A stretch of 64,000 nt of DNA from Microcoleus vaginatus PCC 9802 (GCA_022701275.1 CP031740.1:5345001-5409000); one strand, 5' to 3'. Positions 53,260-63,236 are shown, counted from the stretch's first letter. The notes: generated by a model from the letters alone, not told the origin. Made by a program: numbers and translations.

Positions 53260-54324
53260 CTACAAAATGGAACTTAAAACCACCTCATTAGCAGCAATCC
53301 AATTATAAATATCCTGCAAAGCTGCTTCCGGCCCAATAACAGGGCGCCATCCTGTTTTCTCCATCACCCTAGAATAATCAGTAATAAAAATCGGAATATC
53401 CCCCGCGCGTTCCTCCAAAACAGGATGAATGGGAATCGATTTACCCGTAATCTTTTGGCACAAAGCAGTTGTCTCAACCAAAGAAAGACTGTTGCTCAAA
53501 CCGCCGCCAACATTAAAAACTTCGCCATCAAATTCAGGAAAATGTTCTAACTGATAATTAACTAACCTCAACAAATCTTCAACGTGCAGTAAATCCCTAA
53601 CCTGCTTCCCACTGCCGCGAAAACCGATATAATTCAGCGACTTTTGAAAATAGTGAGCCGCCACCCACAAACCGCAAACTCCCTGATCGACTTTACCCAT
53701 TTGCCAAGCACCAGTAATTAACCCACAGCGGTTAATAATTGCGGGCACATTGTATGCTTCCCTGTACTCCTCGATCAGCAATTCCGAAGCTAATTTAGTT
53801 GCTCCGTAAAGCGAACGGTGTCCTTTTAAAGGGAAGTCTTCTGATATGCCAAACTCGGATATACCAGGTAAAGTTTGCTCAGGAGCGATCGCAAATCTAT
53901 TCGGCAACTCTAACAGTTTAACAGACTTGACACTGGCGATCGGATAAACCCGACTCGTAGACAAAAACAGCAAACTCGCACCCGTTTGTCTCGCCAACTC
54001 CAAAACATTCACAGTGCCCAGTAAGTTCGTCTGCAAAACGTACTGTGGCGAACTAAAACCAGCCAACACAGAAGGCTCCGCAGCACAATCTATAATGCAG
54101 TCAGCATTCAGTGCAACTGGATCTAAATCCGCCGCTGTACGAATATCCCCGTAAACAAACTGAATCCCGCAACTTTTAAGCCGAGGCAGATTCAATTCCG
54201 AGCCCCGGCGACGCAGGTTATCTAAACAAATTATTTGCCATTCCGGGTGCAGTTTCTTCAGGCCAATTGCCAAACAACTGCCGATGAAACCCGCACCACC
54301 AACAATTAAAATTCTATCAGGCAT
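53260..54324 (-). CDS. NAD-dependent sugar epimerase, CDP-paratose 2-epimerase-like
   Basis: 354 residues. Rossmann motif ILIVGGAGFIGSCLA, DNLRRRGSELNLPRL, Ser of LSTSRVYP, YGATK (YxxxK) and a late DLLHVEDLLRLVNYQ. The R-R-R-G-S-E-N-L pattern and the insertion after Ser-Arg-Val-Tyr are those of CDP-tyvelose/paratose 2-epimerase-like enzymes, though the true substrate is unknown. It overlaps the upstream GT2 gene by 8 bases, so the two are coupled. Confidence 0.88.
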   Translation of the reverse strand: MPDRILIVGGAGFIGSCLAIGLKKLHPEWQIICLDNLRRRGSELNLPRLKSCGIQFVYGDIRTAADLDPVALNADCIIDCAAEPSVLAGFSSPQYVLQTNLLGTVNVLELARQTGASLLFLSTSRVYPIASVKSVKLLELPNRFAIAPEQTLPGISEFGISEDFPLKGHRSLYGATKLASELLIEEYREAYNVPAIINRCGLITGAWQMGKVDQGVCGLWVAAHYFQKSLNYIGFRGSGKQVRDLLHVEDLLRLVNYQLEHFPEFDGEVFNVGGGLSNSLSLVETTALCQKITGKSIPIHPVLEERAGDIPIFITDYSRVMEKTGWRPVIGPEAALQDIYNWIAANEVVLSSIL

Positions 54325-55078
54325 TCACTTTTAATTTGGCTATCTTTCTAGTCCGGTGGTAGTCGCCGCGAGAGAGATGTTTTTCCAGCCATACATACAA
54401 GACAATAAACAAATACCTACTGCCCATCTCTTTGATTTTCAGCTTAGAAATACCAGCAGTCCGATTGTACCACCTCAGAGGAATTACCGTATAGGAAAAA
54501 CCCCTAACAATTGCTTTTAAAGGCAGTTCGACTGTCAAATTAAAATGATGGCTCAAAATTGGTTGCACGCCTTCAATTACTTCTCTGCGGTAAATTTTAA
54601 AAGCATTGGTGACATCGCTGTATCGCAAGCCGAAAATACTTTTGACAAACCAGTTTGCTAAGCGGTTAATTGCTAACTTGTGAATTGGATAATCAACCAC
54701 AAATCCGCCTTTGATAAAGCGGGAACCGAAAACGCAATCATATCCTTCTTGCAACTTGCGGTATCCTGCTACCAAATCCATCGGATCGTCGGAAGCATCC
54801 GCCATCACAATTGCTGCAGCATCTCCGTCAAATTCCGCCAAACCCCGGCGCACGGCAAATCCGAAACCATTCGGAGGTTGATTGTTGATGTATCTAACTG
54901 TGGGAAAAGTCTCTGACAACTCCTGGCAAATATCAATAGTTCGATCGACACTGTTGTCATTGACAATCAAAATTTCGTGCGGAATGCCTTCTAAATCGAG
55001 CGTCTGGGCGATCGCCCGCACAGTACCGTACAAACAGCCCTCCTCATTGTGGGCTGGTATAATCACAGAAATTTTCAC
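54317..55078 (-). CDS. GT2 glycosyltransferase (dolichyl-phosphate sugar synthase-like)
   Basis: 253 residues. GT-A motifs VIIPAHNEEGCL, VNDNSVDRT, MADASDDPMDLV and a late NRTAGISKLKIKEMG. It lacks the two C-terminal membrane helices of the 48-kb paralogue. Likely makes a polyprenyl-phosphate sugar. It starts 3 bases after the stop of the large membrane protein upstream, so the order membrane protein - GT2 - epimerase is an operon. Confidence 0.92.
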   Translation of the reverse strand: MKISVIIPAHNEEGCLYGTVRAIAQTLDLEGIPHEILIVNDNSVDRTIDICQELSETFPTVRYINNQPPNGFGFAVRRGLAEFDGDAAAIVMADASDDPMDLVAGYRKLQEGYDCVFGSRFIKGGFVVDYPIHKLAINRLANWFVKSIFGLRYSDVTNAFKIYRREVIEGVQPILSHHFNLTVELPLKAIVRGFSYTVIPLRWYNRTAGISKLKIKEMGSRYLFIVLYVWLEKHLSRGDYHRTRKIAKLKVNA

Positions 55079-55081
55079 TCC

Positions 55082-56902
55082 TCATCCTCCGCGCAACTGG
55101 ACAAACTGGTTGTCCACAGGATTATACACCCAAGCTTTAATTTCAGTTTGGGCGATCGGCAAATTATTATCCGACCAATCAACAGCCCACCTTGCATTAT
55201 TGTATAACTCAGATTTTAAACTCTTAGCAATGTCGGGACTGTCCAAATTTACATAAGCGTTAGCAAAAAAAGATTTTTTGTCCCCGACAGATAGCAGTAC
55301 AATATTCGGCTGTTGCAATTTTTCTGGCAACACCGCCCAACCAGCAGCCTTGACAGCATCATTTTGCTTAACAGTCAAGGATTTATTGCTGGTTTGAGGT
55401 TTGTCTAAATAGCCGTACACTTTCTCGGTATTAGAAATAAACTCTATATTTTTCGCTAACTTTATCCAACCTATTTTGTCGATAATTGCAGCGCCTTCTC
55501 TTACGAGCCAAGTTTTTTTGCTCAGTACCCTCAAACAGCTTTCCGGCGAATTATTGAAAAAATCCGAGGGTTCCAGATAGTTAATTAACTGCAAACAATC
55601 TTGAGCGCCTTGTTTGTAAAGAAGTGCTGAGCGAGATTGGGCGAGCGCCTGTTGAGAGTTAACAATAATTGTAGCAATTAACAGCCCGGCCACTACCCGA
55701 TAAATAAATTTATAATTAAGCTTTAACGTTGCTTTTTTTTCTTGATAATTATCTCGAACAAACAATTGCCCTAGCTGAACCAAAGCAATTAATAGCAAAA
55801 TCGAATTAGTCGTATATCTCGACGATTCGAGCGCGTGAATTGCCCCAAATTCTGCCCTCCCAGCGGTAATAAACAGAGCCGATAAAACCGAAAAAAAACC
55901 TATAGACAGCCAAGGTAAAGCCTCATAATTTTCAGCAAAATCCTTCCTATCTGTGATTGCGAGGAACGAAGGAATCGCCGGGACTTGAGGCTGCTTTTCT
56001 GAGTTAGCATTCACAGATGAAGCTAGCGAACTTGATACAATTTTTTGTCCAAAATAAACTACAAAAAATATAAAATTTGCCAAAATTACCAATCCTACAA
56101 ATGCCGAAATTCCCGGCGAGCGAACAATTGGCGAGCCCAGCAAGCTTAAAAAGTAATCCATAACGACAAGCGGCTTATTCAACAATGAAATAATACTTGC
56201 TTTCCGACTCGGATGATAATCAATTGAGTAAACAGCACAAGTTGCCACAAACAGCAGCACCCATGCGATCGCTCTTTTTCGTTTCTGCGCTGCATTTCCC
56301 TCCAAAGCCACCACAGCCGGAATCGCCGCCAACCAAGACAGCAAGCCTTGAGCGAGCGAAAAACTCGCTACAAAGCAGAATACAGCAGCAATAGAGATTC
56401 TAATATTAGGCACTAATTTGTGAGGTGAAACCAGCGCATAAACCGCAGTTACAAAACACAAATTTACGAAAAACCAAGCTAATTGAAACCCCCAAAGCCA
56501 GTTTTCGTGCTGAACTAGAGAGAAAACCAAAATACAAGTTAAAATATTAGCTAAATGCCACAGATCATCCGCGATATTCTTAACTGGCATCGAGGATAAC
56601 TTGTACATAGCGATAAAAGTTATCGCAGCCAAACCTATGCTGAGACACAACTGATAATTAATATTCCATCGGGAAGCAAAAGCCAGCACCGCAATAATTA
56701 TTTTAGGGAAAAGTATGCGGTGGTTGCTGTGCAAAGCCCAAAAATCGTTAAAAGTTACATTTCCCGCAGCTATTTTTTCAAAAAGGCTAGCTAACCTCCA
56801 CTCGTCATCAACGGGAACGTTAACGCTAAAATTCGCTACAAATCCGATTAACAAGAGGACAGGAATCAGATATAGAGTAAATAAGATTAATTTTTTCATC
56901 AA
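55082..56902 (-). CDS. Polytopic membrane protein, GT-C-like, with inserted repeat
   Basis: 606 residues with about eleven hydrophobic segments up to residue 420 and a soluble C-terminal part. The early loop VPVDDEWRLASLFEKI has a DDE that could act as the acidic GT-C motif. Residues about 305-325 (VPAIPSFLAITDRKDF) are encoded by a repeat (AGGAACGAAGGAATCGC at about 55959-55979). First gene of a unit with the GT2 and the epimerase. Presumably transfers a polyprenyl-linked sugar across or on the outside of the membrane. Confidence 0.65.
   Translation of the reverse strand: MMKKLILFTLYLIPVLLLIGFVANFSVNVPVDDEWRLASLFEKIAAGNVTFNDFWALHSNHRILFPKIIIAVLAFASRWNINYQLCLSIGLAAITFIAMYKLSSMPVKNIADDLWHLANILTCILVFSLVQHENWLWGFQLAWFFVNLCFVTAVYALVSPHKLVPNIRISIAAVFCFVASFSLAQGLLSWLAAIPAVVALEGNAAQKRKRAIAWVLLFVATCAVYSIDYHPSRKASIISLLNKPLVVMDYFLSLLGSPIVRSPGISAFVGLVILANFIFFVVYFGQKIVSSSLASSVNANSEKQPQVPAIPSFLAITDRKDFAENYEALPWLSIGFFSVLSALFITAGRAEFGAIHALESSRYTTNSILLLIALVQLGQLFVRDNYQEKKATLKLNYKFIYRVVAGLLIATIIVNSQQALAQSRSALLYKQGAQDCLQLINYLEPSDFFNNSPESCLRVLSKKTWLVREGAAIIDKIGWIKLAKNIEFISNTEKVYGYLDKPQTSNKSLTVKQNDAVKAAGWAVLPEKLQQPNIVLLSVGDKKSFFANAYVNLDSPDIAKSLKSELYNNARWAVDWSDNNLPIAQTEIKAWVYNPVDNQFVQLRGG
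55957..55985. repeat. Repeat segment translated inside the membrane protein gene
   Basis: TTGCGAGGAACGAAGGAATCGC resembles the arm of the terminator-like repeat at 29008-29051. It is read on the minus strand as AIPSFLAIT. Confidence 0.6.
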
Positions 56903-57130
56903 TGTGCGATCGCACCGATTGCCATCACCATTTTATCTCAACCTGGCTTAAATACCCTTTATTTTTTAGTCAGGGAAGGACCTTCGGCGAAGCTGAGTCT
57001 AGCCGCCGACGAAAGTTTGACTTTTGAGGGGTTTTAACCACCTAACCTAATTTTATCAAGGAGGTGGTATTTACTTTATAGCGGTAAGGTGCGCCTAGCG
57101 CACCCTACTTCTTTATAGCGGTTAACCGAA
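56903..57130. other. Intergenic repeats
   Basis: Inverted repeat ACCACCT...AGGTGGT (about 57038-57070), hairpin GGTGCGC-cta-GCGCACC (about 57087-57103) and two copies of CTTTATAGCGGT (about 57074 and 57111). Together these may terminate the HlyD-type gene. Confidence 0.5.
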
Positions 57131-59137
57131 TTACTTAATAGTCTTGAACGTATCCATTTTCCCTGTAAATCGGTTGATAAACATCTGCAAAACAGTCCGC
57201 TTGCCGATATTGATATTAGAACTCACGGACATTCCAGACTGCAAGTTAACCTCCACTTCATTTGCCTTGCCCTTGTTCAAAAGAAACTTCTGATTTTTGA
57301 GCTTAATTTTGGTTTTGAAAGCGTAGTATTTCCGCAGTTCAGTAGGAGGCTCAGCATCGCTGCTAATCTCTATCACTTCACCCTCAGCAGTACCAAACTC
57401 CATCGCCGGGAAAGCTTCTACATTCACTTCCACAGGCACGCATTGGTATTTCGTCAAACCCAGTTTCTCTCTGTTAACTTCCTTCTCTGGACAAACGCAA
57501 CTTTTACCTGTTTCGCAGTCAATCTTTTCTCCATCTAATTGCTTGCCGTGATACTTCTCCAATTTTGCCCGCTTCTGTCTCAAAGCATCCAATACCAGAG
57601 CCACATTGCTGTTTTCCAGATAAACAACTGCTTCCAGACCGTTTTCGTCATCCAAAACTTTGAGCAGCTTTTCAGTTTGCTGCGCTTCGTAATAAGCTTC
57701 TTCGCAGCGTGCTGGGCGCGGTTCGCCGGGTTTCACCACCGACTTAATAATGGATTGGCAGATCGGATCTTTCGCCATATCCAACTTAGCTTTCTCCTTC
57801 GTAGAAGGCTTCAAATCAAAGATAACCCCGGATACCGGAGCTTTCATCACTTGAGTGTCGCGGTTTTGTTGAGCCTTTTCTAGCTGAGCGTTCACCTCAG
57901 ACAGCTTTTTCAGGTTTTCCACTTTGAAGCGGCTTAGCTGAGAATCGCTGCTGGCAATTTGTTTCTGGTTTTCAGCAATTTTGCTGTAAAGTTCTTTTGC
58001 CCAGGAATCCTTGGTGTTTTTTAACTCTTCTTGGGCGCGGTTGATAGACTCCTGAATGCGCGCTTGGTCTCCTTGGTGACGCTGTATTTCAGCAGTAATT
58101 TTTTGGATGTCACCTTGACGCGCGTTAATTTCGCCTCGGCGCGTATTGATTTCACCGAGGCGCGTGTTAATTTCGCCTTTGCGAGAGTTGATTTCACCTT
58201 CGCGCTGCTTGATTTGATCTTGCTGTTTGAGAACCTCGCTTTGGCCTCTGAAAACATCTTGTTCTTGACGTTCTTTTTGCAGCTCAGCAATGGCTCCTTC
58301 CTCCACCAAGGGGGCGAGTCTGCCTAGAATGTTTTGATTCGACTTCAATACTTGTTGGGATTTAGCTAACTGTTCTTGGGCTAAATCTTTCTGGGCCTCG
58401 GCCGATTTTACTTGCTCTTTCGATGAAGTTAACTGTTGCTGGGCATAATTTAATTGGTTTTGGGCAAAACCCAGTTGTTGCTGTGCCACTGTCATTTGAT
58501 CGCCGGCGGCTTTCTCAGCATCCTGAGCTTGCTTCAGTTGTGTTTCCAACTCCTGAACTTGGCCTTGAGCTGCGGCAACGCGAGACAGAAATTCCGATCG
58601 ATAATTAACATAAAGTCCTTGCTGGGCTGCATCAAAATTTCCGCTAGCTCCCCGATTTAGGTACAGTTCGTCAATCAAAGCTTGCAGCACTTGATTTTGT
58701 GCCGTGAGGCTCTGTCTGTCCTTGATTGTTGATTCTAGGTTAGAAGGAACAGCGCCTTGAATTTTGCCGTTTACAACATCTTCGTAAAATTTATTTTCCT
58801 TTTCCAGAGCTTCTTTAGTTTTCTGAATCGATGTTAAATCGGCACTGGGTGCAAGGGGGTTGAAAGTGAGCAGAGGCTGGTTTTTTTCCACGCGATCGCC
58901 ATTTTCAACGTGAAGTCTCACCACAGCGCCCGTAGCAGGTGCTTGGATGTCTCTAGCACCATCTTTGAGCTCTAATTGGCCTACAGCGGGGACAGCTTGC
59001 TCTACGCTAGCAAAATAAGCCCAAACTACAGCAGAAGTGGTCATCAGCATGATCATCCACAAAAACAAGTGGGACCAAATCGCTGGTTTTTCGAGAATGA
59101 CTGGTTGCTCAGAAAGTATTAACGATTTCATAGCCAT
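57131..59137 (-). CDS. HlyD-family periplasmic adaptor of a type I secretion system
   Basis: 668 residues. One N-terminal membrane helix (about 24-45), a split lipoyl domain (QAPATGAVVRLHVENGDRVEKNQPLLTF and a second half near APVSGVIFDLKP), and a very long coiled coil. In the coiled coil, residues about 303-345 are five near-perfect heptads of GEINTRR type. The beta-barrel region has an unusual Cys-rich insert (six Cys in about 450-570, including DCETGKSCVCPEKE). The adaptor links the inner-membrane ABC exporter to an outer-membrane TolC-type channel. It is the last gene of a unit with the ABC transporter and parvulin. Confidence 0.9.
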   Translation of the reverse strand: MAMKSLILSEQPVILEKPAIWSHLFLWMIMLMTTSAVVWAYFASVEQAVPAVGQLELKDGARDIQAPATGAVVRLHVENGDRVEKNQPLLTFNPLAPSADLTSIQKTKEALEKENKFYEDVVNGKIQGAVPSNLESTIKDRQSLTAQNQVLQALIDELYLNRGASGNFDAAQQGLYVNYRSEFLSRVAAAQGQVQELETQLKQAQDAEKAAGDQMTVAQQQLGFAQNQLNYAQQQLTSSKEQVKSAEAQKDLAQEQLAKSQQVLKSNQNILGRLAPLVEEGAIAELQKERQEQDVFRGQSEVLKQQDQIKQREGEINSRKGEINTRLGEINTRRGEINARQGDIQKITAEIQRHQGDQARIQESINRAQEELKNTKDSWAKELYSKIAENQKQIASSDSQLSRFKVENLKKLSEVNAQLEKAQQNRDTQVMKAPVSGVIFDLKPSTKEKAKLDMAKDPICQSIIKSVVKPGEPRPARCEEAYYEAQQTEKLLKVLDDENGLEAVVYLENSNVALVLDALRQKRAKLEKYHGKQLDGEKIDCETGKSCVCPEKEVNREKLGLTKYQCVPVEVNVEAFPAMEFGTAEGEVIEISSDAEPPTELRKYYAFKTKIKLKNQKFLLNKGKANEVEVNLQSGMSVSSNINIGKRTVLQMFINRFTGKMDTFKTIK

Positions 59138-59189
59138 TTGTTAGTTTTCAGTTGTTAAGGGTTAGCGATCAGTTGTGAGTTGTTAGATA

Positions 59190-62100
59190 TCAGGTATTCG
59201 ATGATTCTTGTTGTTGGAAGAGGCAGTAGTAACGCCCTTTAAGAGCCATTAATTCTTTATGAGTTCCCCGCTCGACTACAGAACCTTGATCCATCATAAT
59301 AATTACATCAGCGTTTTGGATTGTAGTCAGGCGGTGAGTAATGAAAAACACCGTGCGCCCGGCGAAAGCTTCTGCTAAGTTATTGCAAACTTGGCGTTCG
59401 GAATGGTAGTCGAGGGCGCTTGTAGCTTCGTCCAAAATCAGGAGTTTCGGGTTTTGCAAAATCGTGCGGGCGATCGCCAAACGCTGCCTTTGACCCCCAG
59501 AAAGCGACGCACCCCGCTCTCCCACCACCGTATTGTACCCAGCAGGCAAGCCCATAATAAAATCGTGAGCTACCGCTAATTTCGCAGCTCGCACAATCTC
59601 ATCCGTACTCGCATCGGGATTGCTCAGAGCAATATTTTCCTGAACAGTACAGTTAAAGAGCAAAGTATCTTGCAATACCACCCCAAGTTGGCTGCGGAGC
59701 GAGTACAGTTCCACCTTAGAAATGTCATAGCCGTCAACAAAAATCCGGCCCGACAGAGGCGGATAAAGACGCTGCAACAGTTTCATCGCCGTACTTTTAC
59801 CAGAACCGCTTCCCCCCACAATTCCCACAAAACTGCCAGCGGGAAATTCCAAATTCACATTAGCCAATTGCAGTGGACCGCTCTCTAGGAATCGGAACGA
59901 AACCTCCTCATAAGTAACCTGCCCTTGAATTGCCGGCAGCGGGATATTGCTGCGGTCTTCATCGCTGGTTTCCGTCGGCGTATCGACCACATCCTTGAGC
60001 ATATCGATCGACATCGAGACTTCTTGGAAACTCTGCCACACGCTCACAAAACGCAGCAGCGAACCAGTCACGTTCCCGGAAATAATTCGGAAAGCAATCA
60101 ACTGACCCAAAGTAATCTCATTTCCCAGTACCAAATAAGCTCCCACCCACAACTGAGCTAAGTTACCCACCTGGTTTAAAAAGCTGCTAATCGTACCGGC
60201 TGCAGTCCCCGTGATAATTGTTTTAAAACTGGCTGTAATGTATTTTGCGTAGCGGCTAGACCATTCCCAGCGGGATTTCAATTCAATATTTTGAGCCTTA
60301 ACAGTTTGAATCCCGCTGACTACTTCCACTAGATAAGATTGAGAGTCAGCAAAACGGTTGTTTCTTTGTTTTATCAGGCGCAGCACCAGCGGATTGATTA
60401 GAACAATCATCAGCCCCAGTATCGGTACCACTGCCAAAGATACAAACGTTAGCTGCACACTGTAAGAGAGCATAACGGCGACGTAAACCACCGAAAATAC
60501 CGCATCGAGAACCACTGTCAGAGCTGTACTCGTCATGAATTCCCGAATCTGGCCCATCATGCTGAATTTGTAAACCAGATCTCCCACGCGCCGATTGTCA
60601 AAGTAATTCTGGGGCAGGCGGAGCAAGTGGTCGATTACCTCCGCACTTAATTTGACATCGATGCGGTTTGAGGTGTCTATAAACAAAAAGGTACGCAAAC
60701 CGTTGAGCAGTCCTTCAAACAGGGCCACACCTAACAGAAATGCCCCCAAAATATCCAAGGTGTCAATGCTGCGCTGACCTAATACTTTATCAATAATTAT
60801 TTGGCTGATTAATGGGTTGGCAAGACCAAATAACTGGACAAAAAACGAAGCAAGCAACACCTCAAAAAACACTGTCTTGTGTTCCATGAGGGCCGGCACA
60901 AACCACCAGAAGCTGAACTGCTCTTTTTGTTCAACTTGCGGAGCTTGCAGCAGCAGGACTTCTCCTGATTCTCCCCAGATTTCTTTAAACTGAGGTATCC
61001 GCTTCCGCATCAGCCCCTGTTCGGGCGTGGCTAGCACCAATTCTTGCTCGGTGATGCTGTAAATAATGGCAAAGCTATCTTGCCATTTAATCATTACGGG
61101 GGCTTTGATGCGGTTGATGGCTTCTGCTGGCACTTGCGCCAATTGGGGCGTGAGGCCGATGCTTTGGGCGATCGCCCCGCAAGCTTGCATATTGATAGAA
61201 CCAGCGGTTTTTAACTGATTTTCTAGAACTTTGCGGATGATATCTCGACGAAATTTCAGGCCGAAATACTTGCTCAACATTTGGAAGCAAGCTAGCGGGC
61301 TGTCAATCTGCCCTTTGGCGCGGAAAACTGGGTATCTCCCCGCATCCTTTGGTTGGTCGGTTTTGGGTTCTGGGGGGCGCTCTGGGCCGGGTGTAACCAC
61401 GATGACTTTTCCGCCGGGCGGCTTCTGCCCCCCTGCTGTCTCTGTCGTGTCATCGAATGAGCCTGTTTCTGGTTGGGGTTCTGGGGGCTCCCGGAAGCCG
61501 ACCAATCGCGCGCCGAGGCGGCCTTCTACTTTTAACGATTTGGCTGCGTTTTCCACAGAGAAGCGGCTGCCGGTGGGAAAGTCGCCCAAGACGCCGCTGC
61601 TGACGAGCCAAACTCGATCGGCATCTAGCTCTTTGGCGATGTCTTGAGTTTTTTTGTTGCCGTTTGGCACGTTGACAACTGCCGCATCTTGCCAAGCTTG
61701 CAGGGTGAGTTCCTTGAGATTGGAAGTGCCGTCGGCTTGGCGCTGCAACTCCAGGCTCAACAGTTCAAATACTTCGCTCAAGGAACAGTGTTCGCGAAAG
61801 GCTTCTCCAAAGGTCGGCTGTTTTTCCAGTACGCTCAGGAAATCTTCGGCAGGTAGGACGATCGCGATCACATCTGTAGAAGCGATTGCCGTCTCGCAGG
61901 GAACTCCCCTGAGCAAGCCAGCCCAGCCAAGGATTTCCTTCGACTGCACCAAGCGTAAACTTACGTGGCGCTGCGAGCGCTGGTCAAAGCCCAGCAGCCG
62001 GGCCTGGCCTTGATAGATAATTGCCACCTGAGTCGGCATTTTTTCCCGTTCAAACAGGGGTTGCCCCGTCCGGTACCCGAGGAGTTGGCATTTAGCCACC

Positions 62101-62195
62101 AAGGCTGACAGAGCCGTCTCTGAGAGTCGGTCAAAGGGAGGTGTTTTAGCTAGGAAATCCTGAATCTGGGAGAGGGAAACAGCGGAAGAAGTCAT
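59190..62195 (-). CDS. Type I secretion ABC transporter with CNB and degenerate C39 domain
   Basis: 1001 residues. Order: cyclic-nucleotide-binding-like domain (about 10-145), linker, Pro-rich stretch (about 235-285), C39-like domain (about 290-415), membrane domain (about 430-720), and ATPase (Walker A GGSGSGKST, signature LSGGQRQR, Walker B LLILDEATSALD). In the C39-like part the catalytic Cys position reads DSPLAC instead of DCGxAC and the active-site His is absent. It is therefore a C39-like, non-cleaving domain as in HlyB and should bind rather than cut substrates. It overlaps the parvulin gene by 4 bases and precedes the adaptor. Confidence 0.93.
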   Translation of the reverse strand: MTSSAVSLSQIQDFLAKTPPFDRLSETALSALVAKCQLLGYRTGQPLFEREKMPTQVAIIYQGQARLLGFDQRSQRHVSLRLVQSKEILGWAGLLRGVPCETAIASTDVIAIVLPAEDFLSVLEKQPTFGEAFREHCSLSEVFELLSLELQRQADGTSNLKELTLQAWQDAAVVNVPNGNKKTQDIAKELDADRVWLVSSGVLGDFPTGSRFSVENAAKSLKVEGRLGARLVGFREPPEPQPETGSFDDTTETAGGQKPPGGKVIVVTPGPERPPEPKTDQPKDAGRYPVFRAKGQIDSPLACFQMLSKYFGLKFRRDIIRKVLENQLKTAGSINMQACGAIAQSIGLTPQLAQVPAEAINRIKAPVMIKWQDSFAIIYSITEQELVLATPEQGLMRKRIPQFKEIWGESGEVLLLQAPQVEQKEQFSFWWFVPALMEHKTVFFEVLLASFFVQLFGLANPLISQIIIDKVLGQRSIDTLDILGAFLLGVALFEGLLNGLRTFLFIDTSNRIDVKLSAEVIDHLLRLPQNYFDNRRVGDLVYKFSMMGQIREFMTSTALTVVLDAVFSVVYVAVMLSYSVQLTFVSLAVVPILGLMIVLINPLVLRLIKQRNNRFADSQSYLVEVVSGIQTVKAQNIELKSRWEWSSRYAKYITASFKTIITGTAAGTISSFLNQVGNLAQLWVGAYLVLGNEITLGQLIAFRIISGNVTGSLLRFVSVWQSFQEVSMSIDMLKDVVDTPTETSDEDRSNIPLPAIQGQVTYEEVSFRFLESGPLQLANVNLEFPAGSFVGIVGGSGSGKSTAMKLLQRLYPPLSGRIFVDGYDISKVELYSLRSQLGVVLQDTLLFNCTVQENIALSNPDASTDEIVRAAKLAVAHDFIMGLPAGYNTVVGERGASLSGGQRQRLAIARTILQNPKLLILDEATSALDYHSERQVCNNLAEAFAGRTVFFITHRLTTIQNADVIIMMDQGSVVERGTHKELMALKGRYYCLFQQQESSNT

Positions 62196-62941
62196 GATAT
62201 TGAAGACACGGAAGAGAGGGGCTGTAGCGGGCCTATTTGCGAGATCTGTTCGGCGAGCCAGCTTTCAAAGAGTTCGTTAATCAAGTGCAGCCGCATCGAT
62301 TCATCGAGCTGGGCCGGCATGAACTTTTCTAGTCGAATAATTACCATCCATTCTGCCAGAGGACGTGGCGTCCAGAGTTGATTTGGCTGGCTGACGGACA
62401 AAAGTTTGCTGATTGCCGGGTGGGGCTGGCTCAGGGGTACTGGGCCCAACAAGCCGCCTGACTTGGACTCGGGCCCTTCGGAATAGTCGCGGGCCACTTC
62501 AGCAAAGGTTTGTTCCCCTTCGAGGATGCGAAAGTAAAGTTCGTTTGCCAGTGCTGGATTTTTGGTGCGTACCAGGGAATAGACTACGTGGTCTAGGCTG
62601 GCTTTGCGGGTTAAAAAATAATTATCTACTTTAGGTCTCCAAGTGGCTTGCTTAAATTTTTCGATCAGCAAGGGCCTCACGGCCATCTCTTGAAGTTCTT
62701 CTTCCGTCATGTTTTGGCTACGCAGCCAAGCTTCTTTAGCTTCGGGGGCTGTCAGTTGGTGTTGTGCCAGAAAGTTCTCGACGGCGGATTTGCGTTCTTC
62801 GTCGCTGCAACTAAAGGATGCGATCGCTTGGTCTACTATTACACCCCGCAAGAATTGCGGCATTAACTGGTACCGCTTCAGGAGCGATGGCATATCCTGA
62901 GCTTGCAGTAATTTATCGCCTATTTGAAAAAGTCCTGTCAT
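62192..62941 (-). CDS. Parvulin-type peptidyl-prolyl isomerase
   Basis: 249 residues, no signal peptide. N-terminal helical part (SurA-N-like), then a parvulin domain at about 115-205: HVVYSLVRTKNPALANELYFRILEGEQTFAEVARDYSEGPESKSGGLLGPV. It probably helps keep substrates of the adjacent ABC exporter unfolded or competent in the cytoplasm. First gene of a three-gene unit, with a 4-base overlap to the ABC gene. Confidence 0.9.
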   Translation of the reverse strand: MTGLFQIGDKLLQAQDMPSLLKRYQLMPQFLRGVIVDQAIASFSCSDEERKSAVENFLAQHQLTAPEAKEAWLRSQNMTEEELQEMAVRPLLIEKFKQATWRPKVDNYFLTRKASLDHVVYSLVRTKNPALANELYFRILEGEQTFAEVARDYSEGPESKSGGLLGPVPLSQPHPAISKLLSVSQPNQLWTPRPLAEWMVIIRLEKFMPAQLDESMRLHLINELFESWLAEQISQIGPLQPLSSVSSIS

Positions 62942-63236
62942 TTTTTTATCTCCAACTGACTTGCGCTTCCCCTTTTAATTTAGCTGTGGCAGGAAAAGAG
63001 CGACAACCACTAACCCCTCGATTCCCCGATGATAGCAGACCGTCAGTGGGCTAGCGCTATTGCTGTCTATTTCTTGACGCTCTGCCTAGCGAGGGGTTCC
63101 CCGCAGCTCTCATAATGGTAGCGGGATGCGAGAGTGGGAGAGTGGGAAAATCTTTACTTCTGCCATCTTCCTTCTTGCCTCAACATCCATCCGTTAAATC
63201 CCGTACACTGCTTAGTTGCTGAACTTCCTTCTTCCT
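62942..63236. other. Intergenic, 295 bp
   Basis: Contains a short purine tract and TTCCTTCTTCC-type sequence (about 63219-63237). No gene or terminator seen with confidence. Confidence 0.4.
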
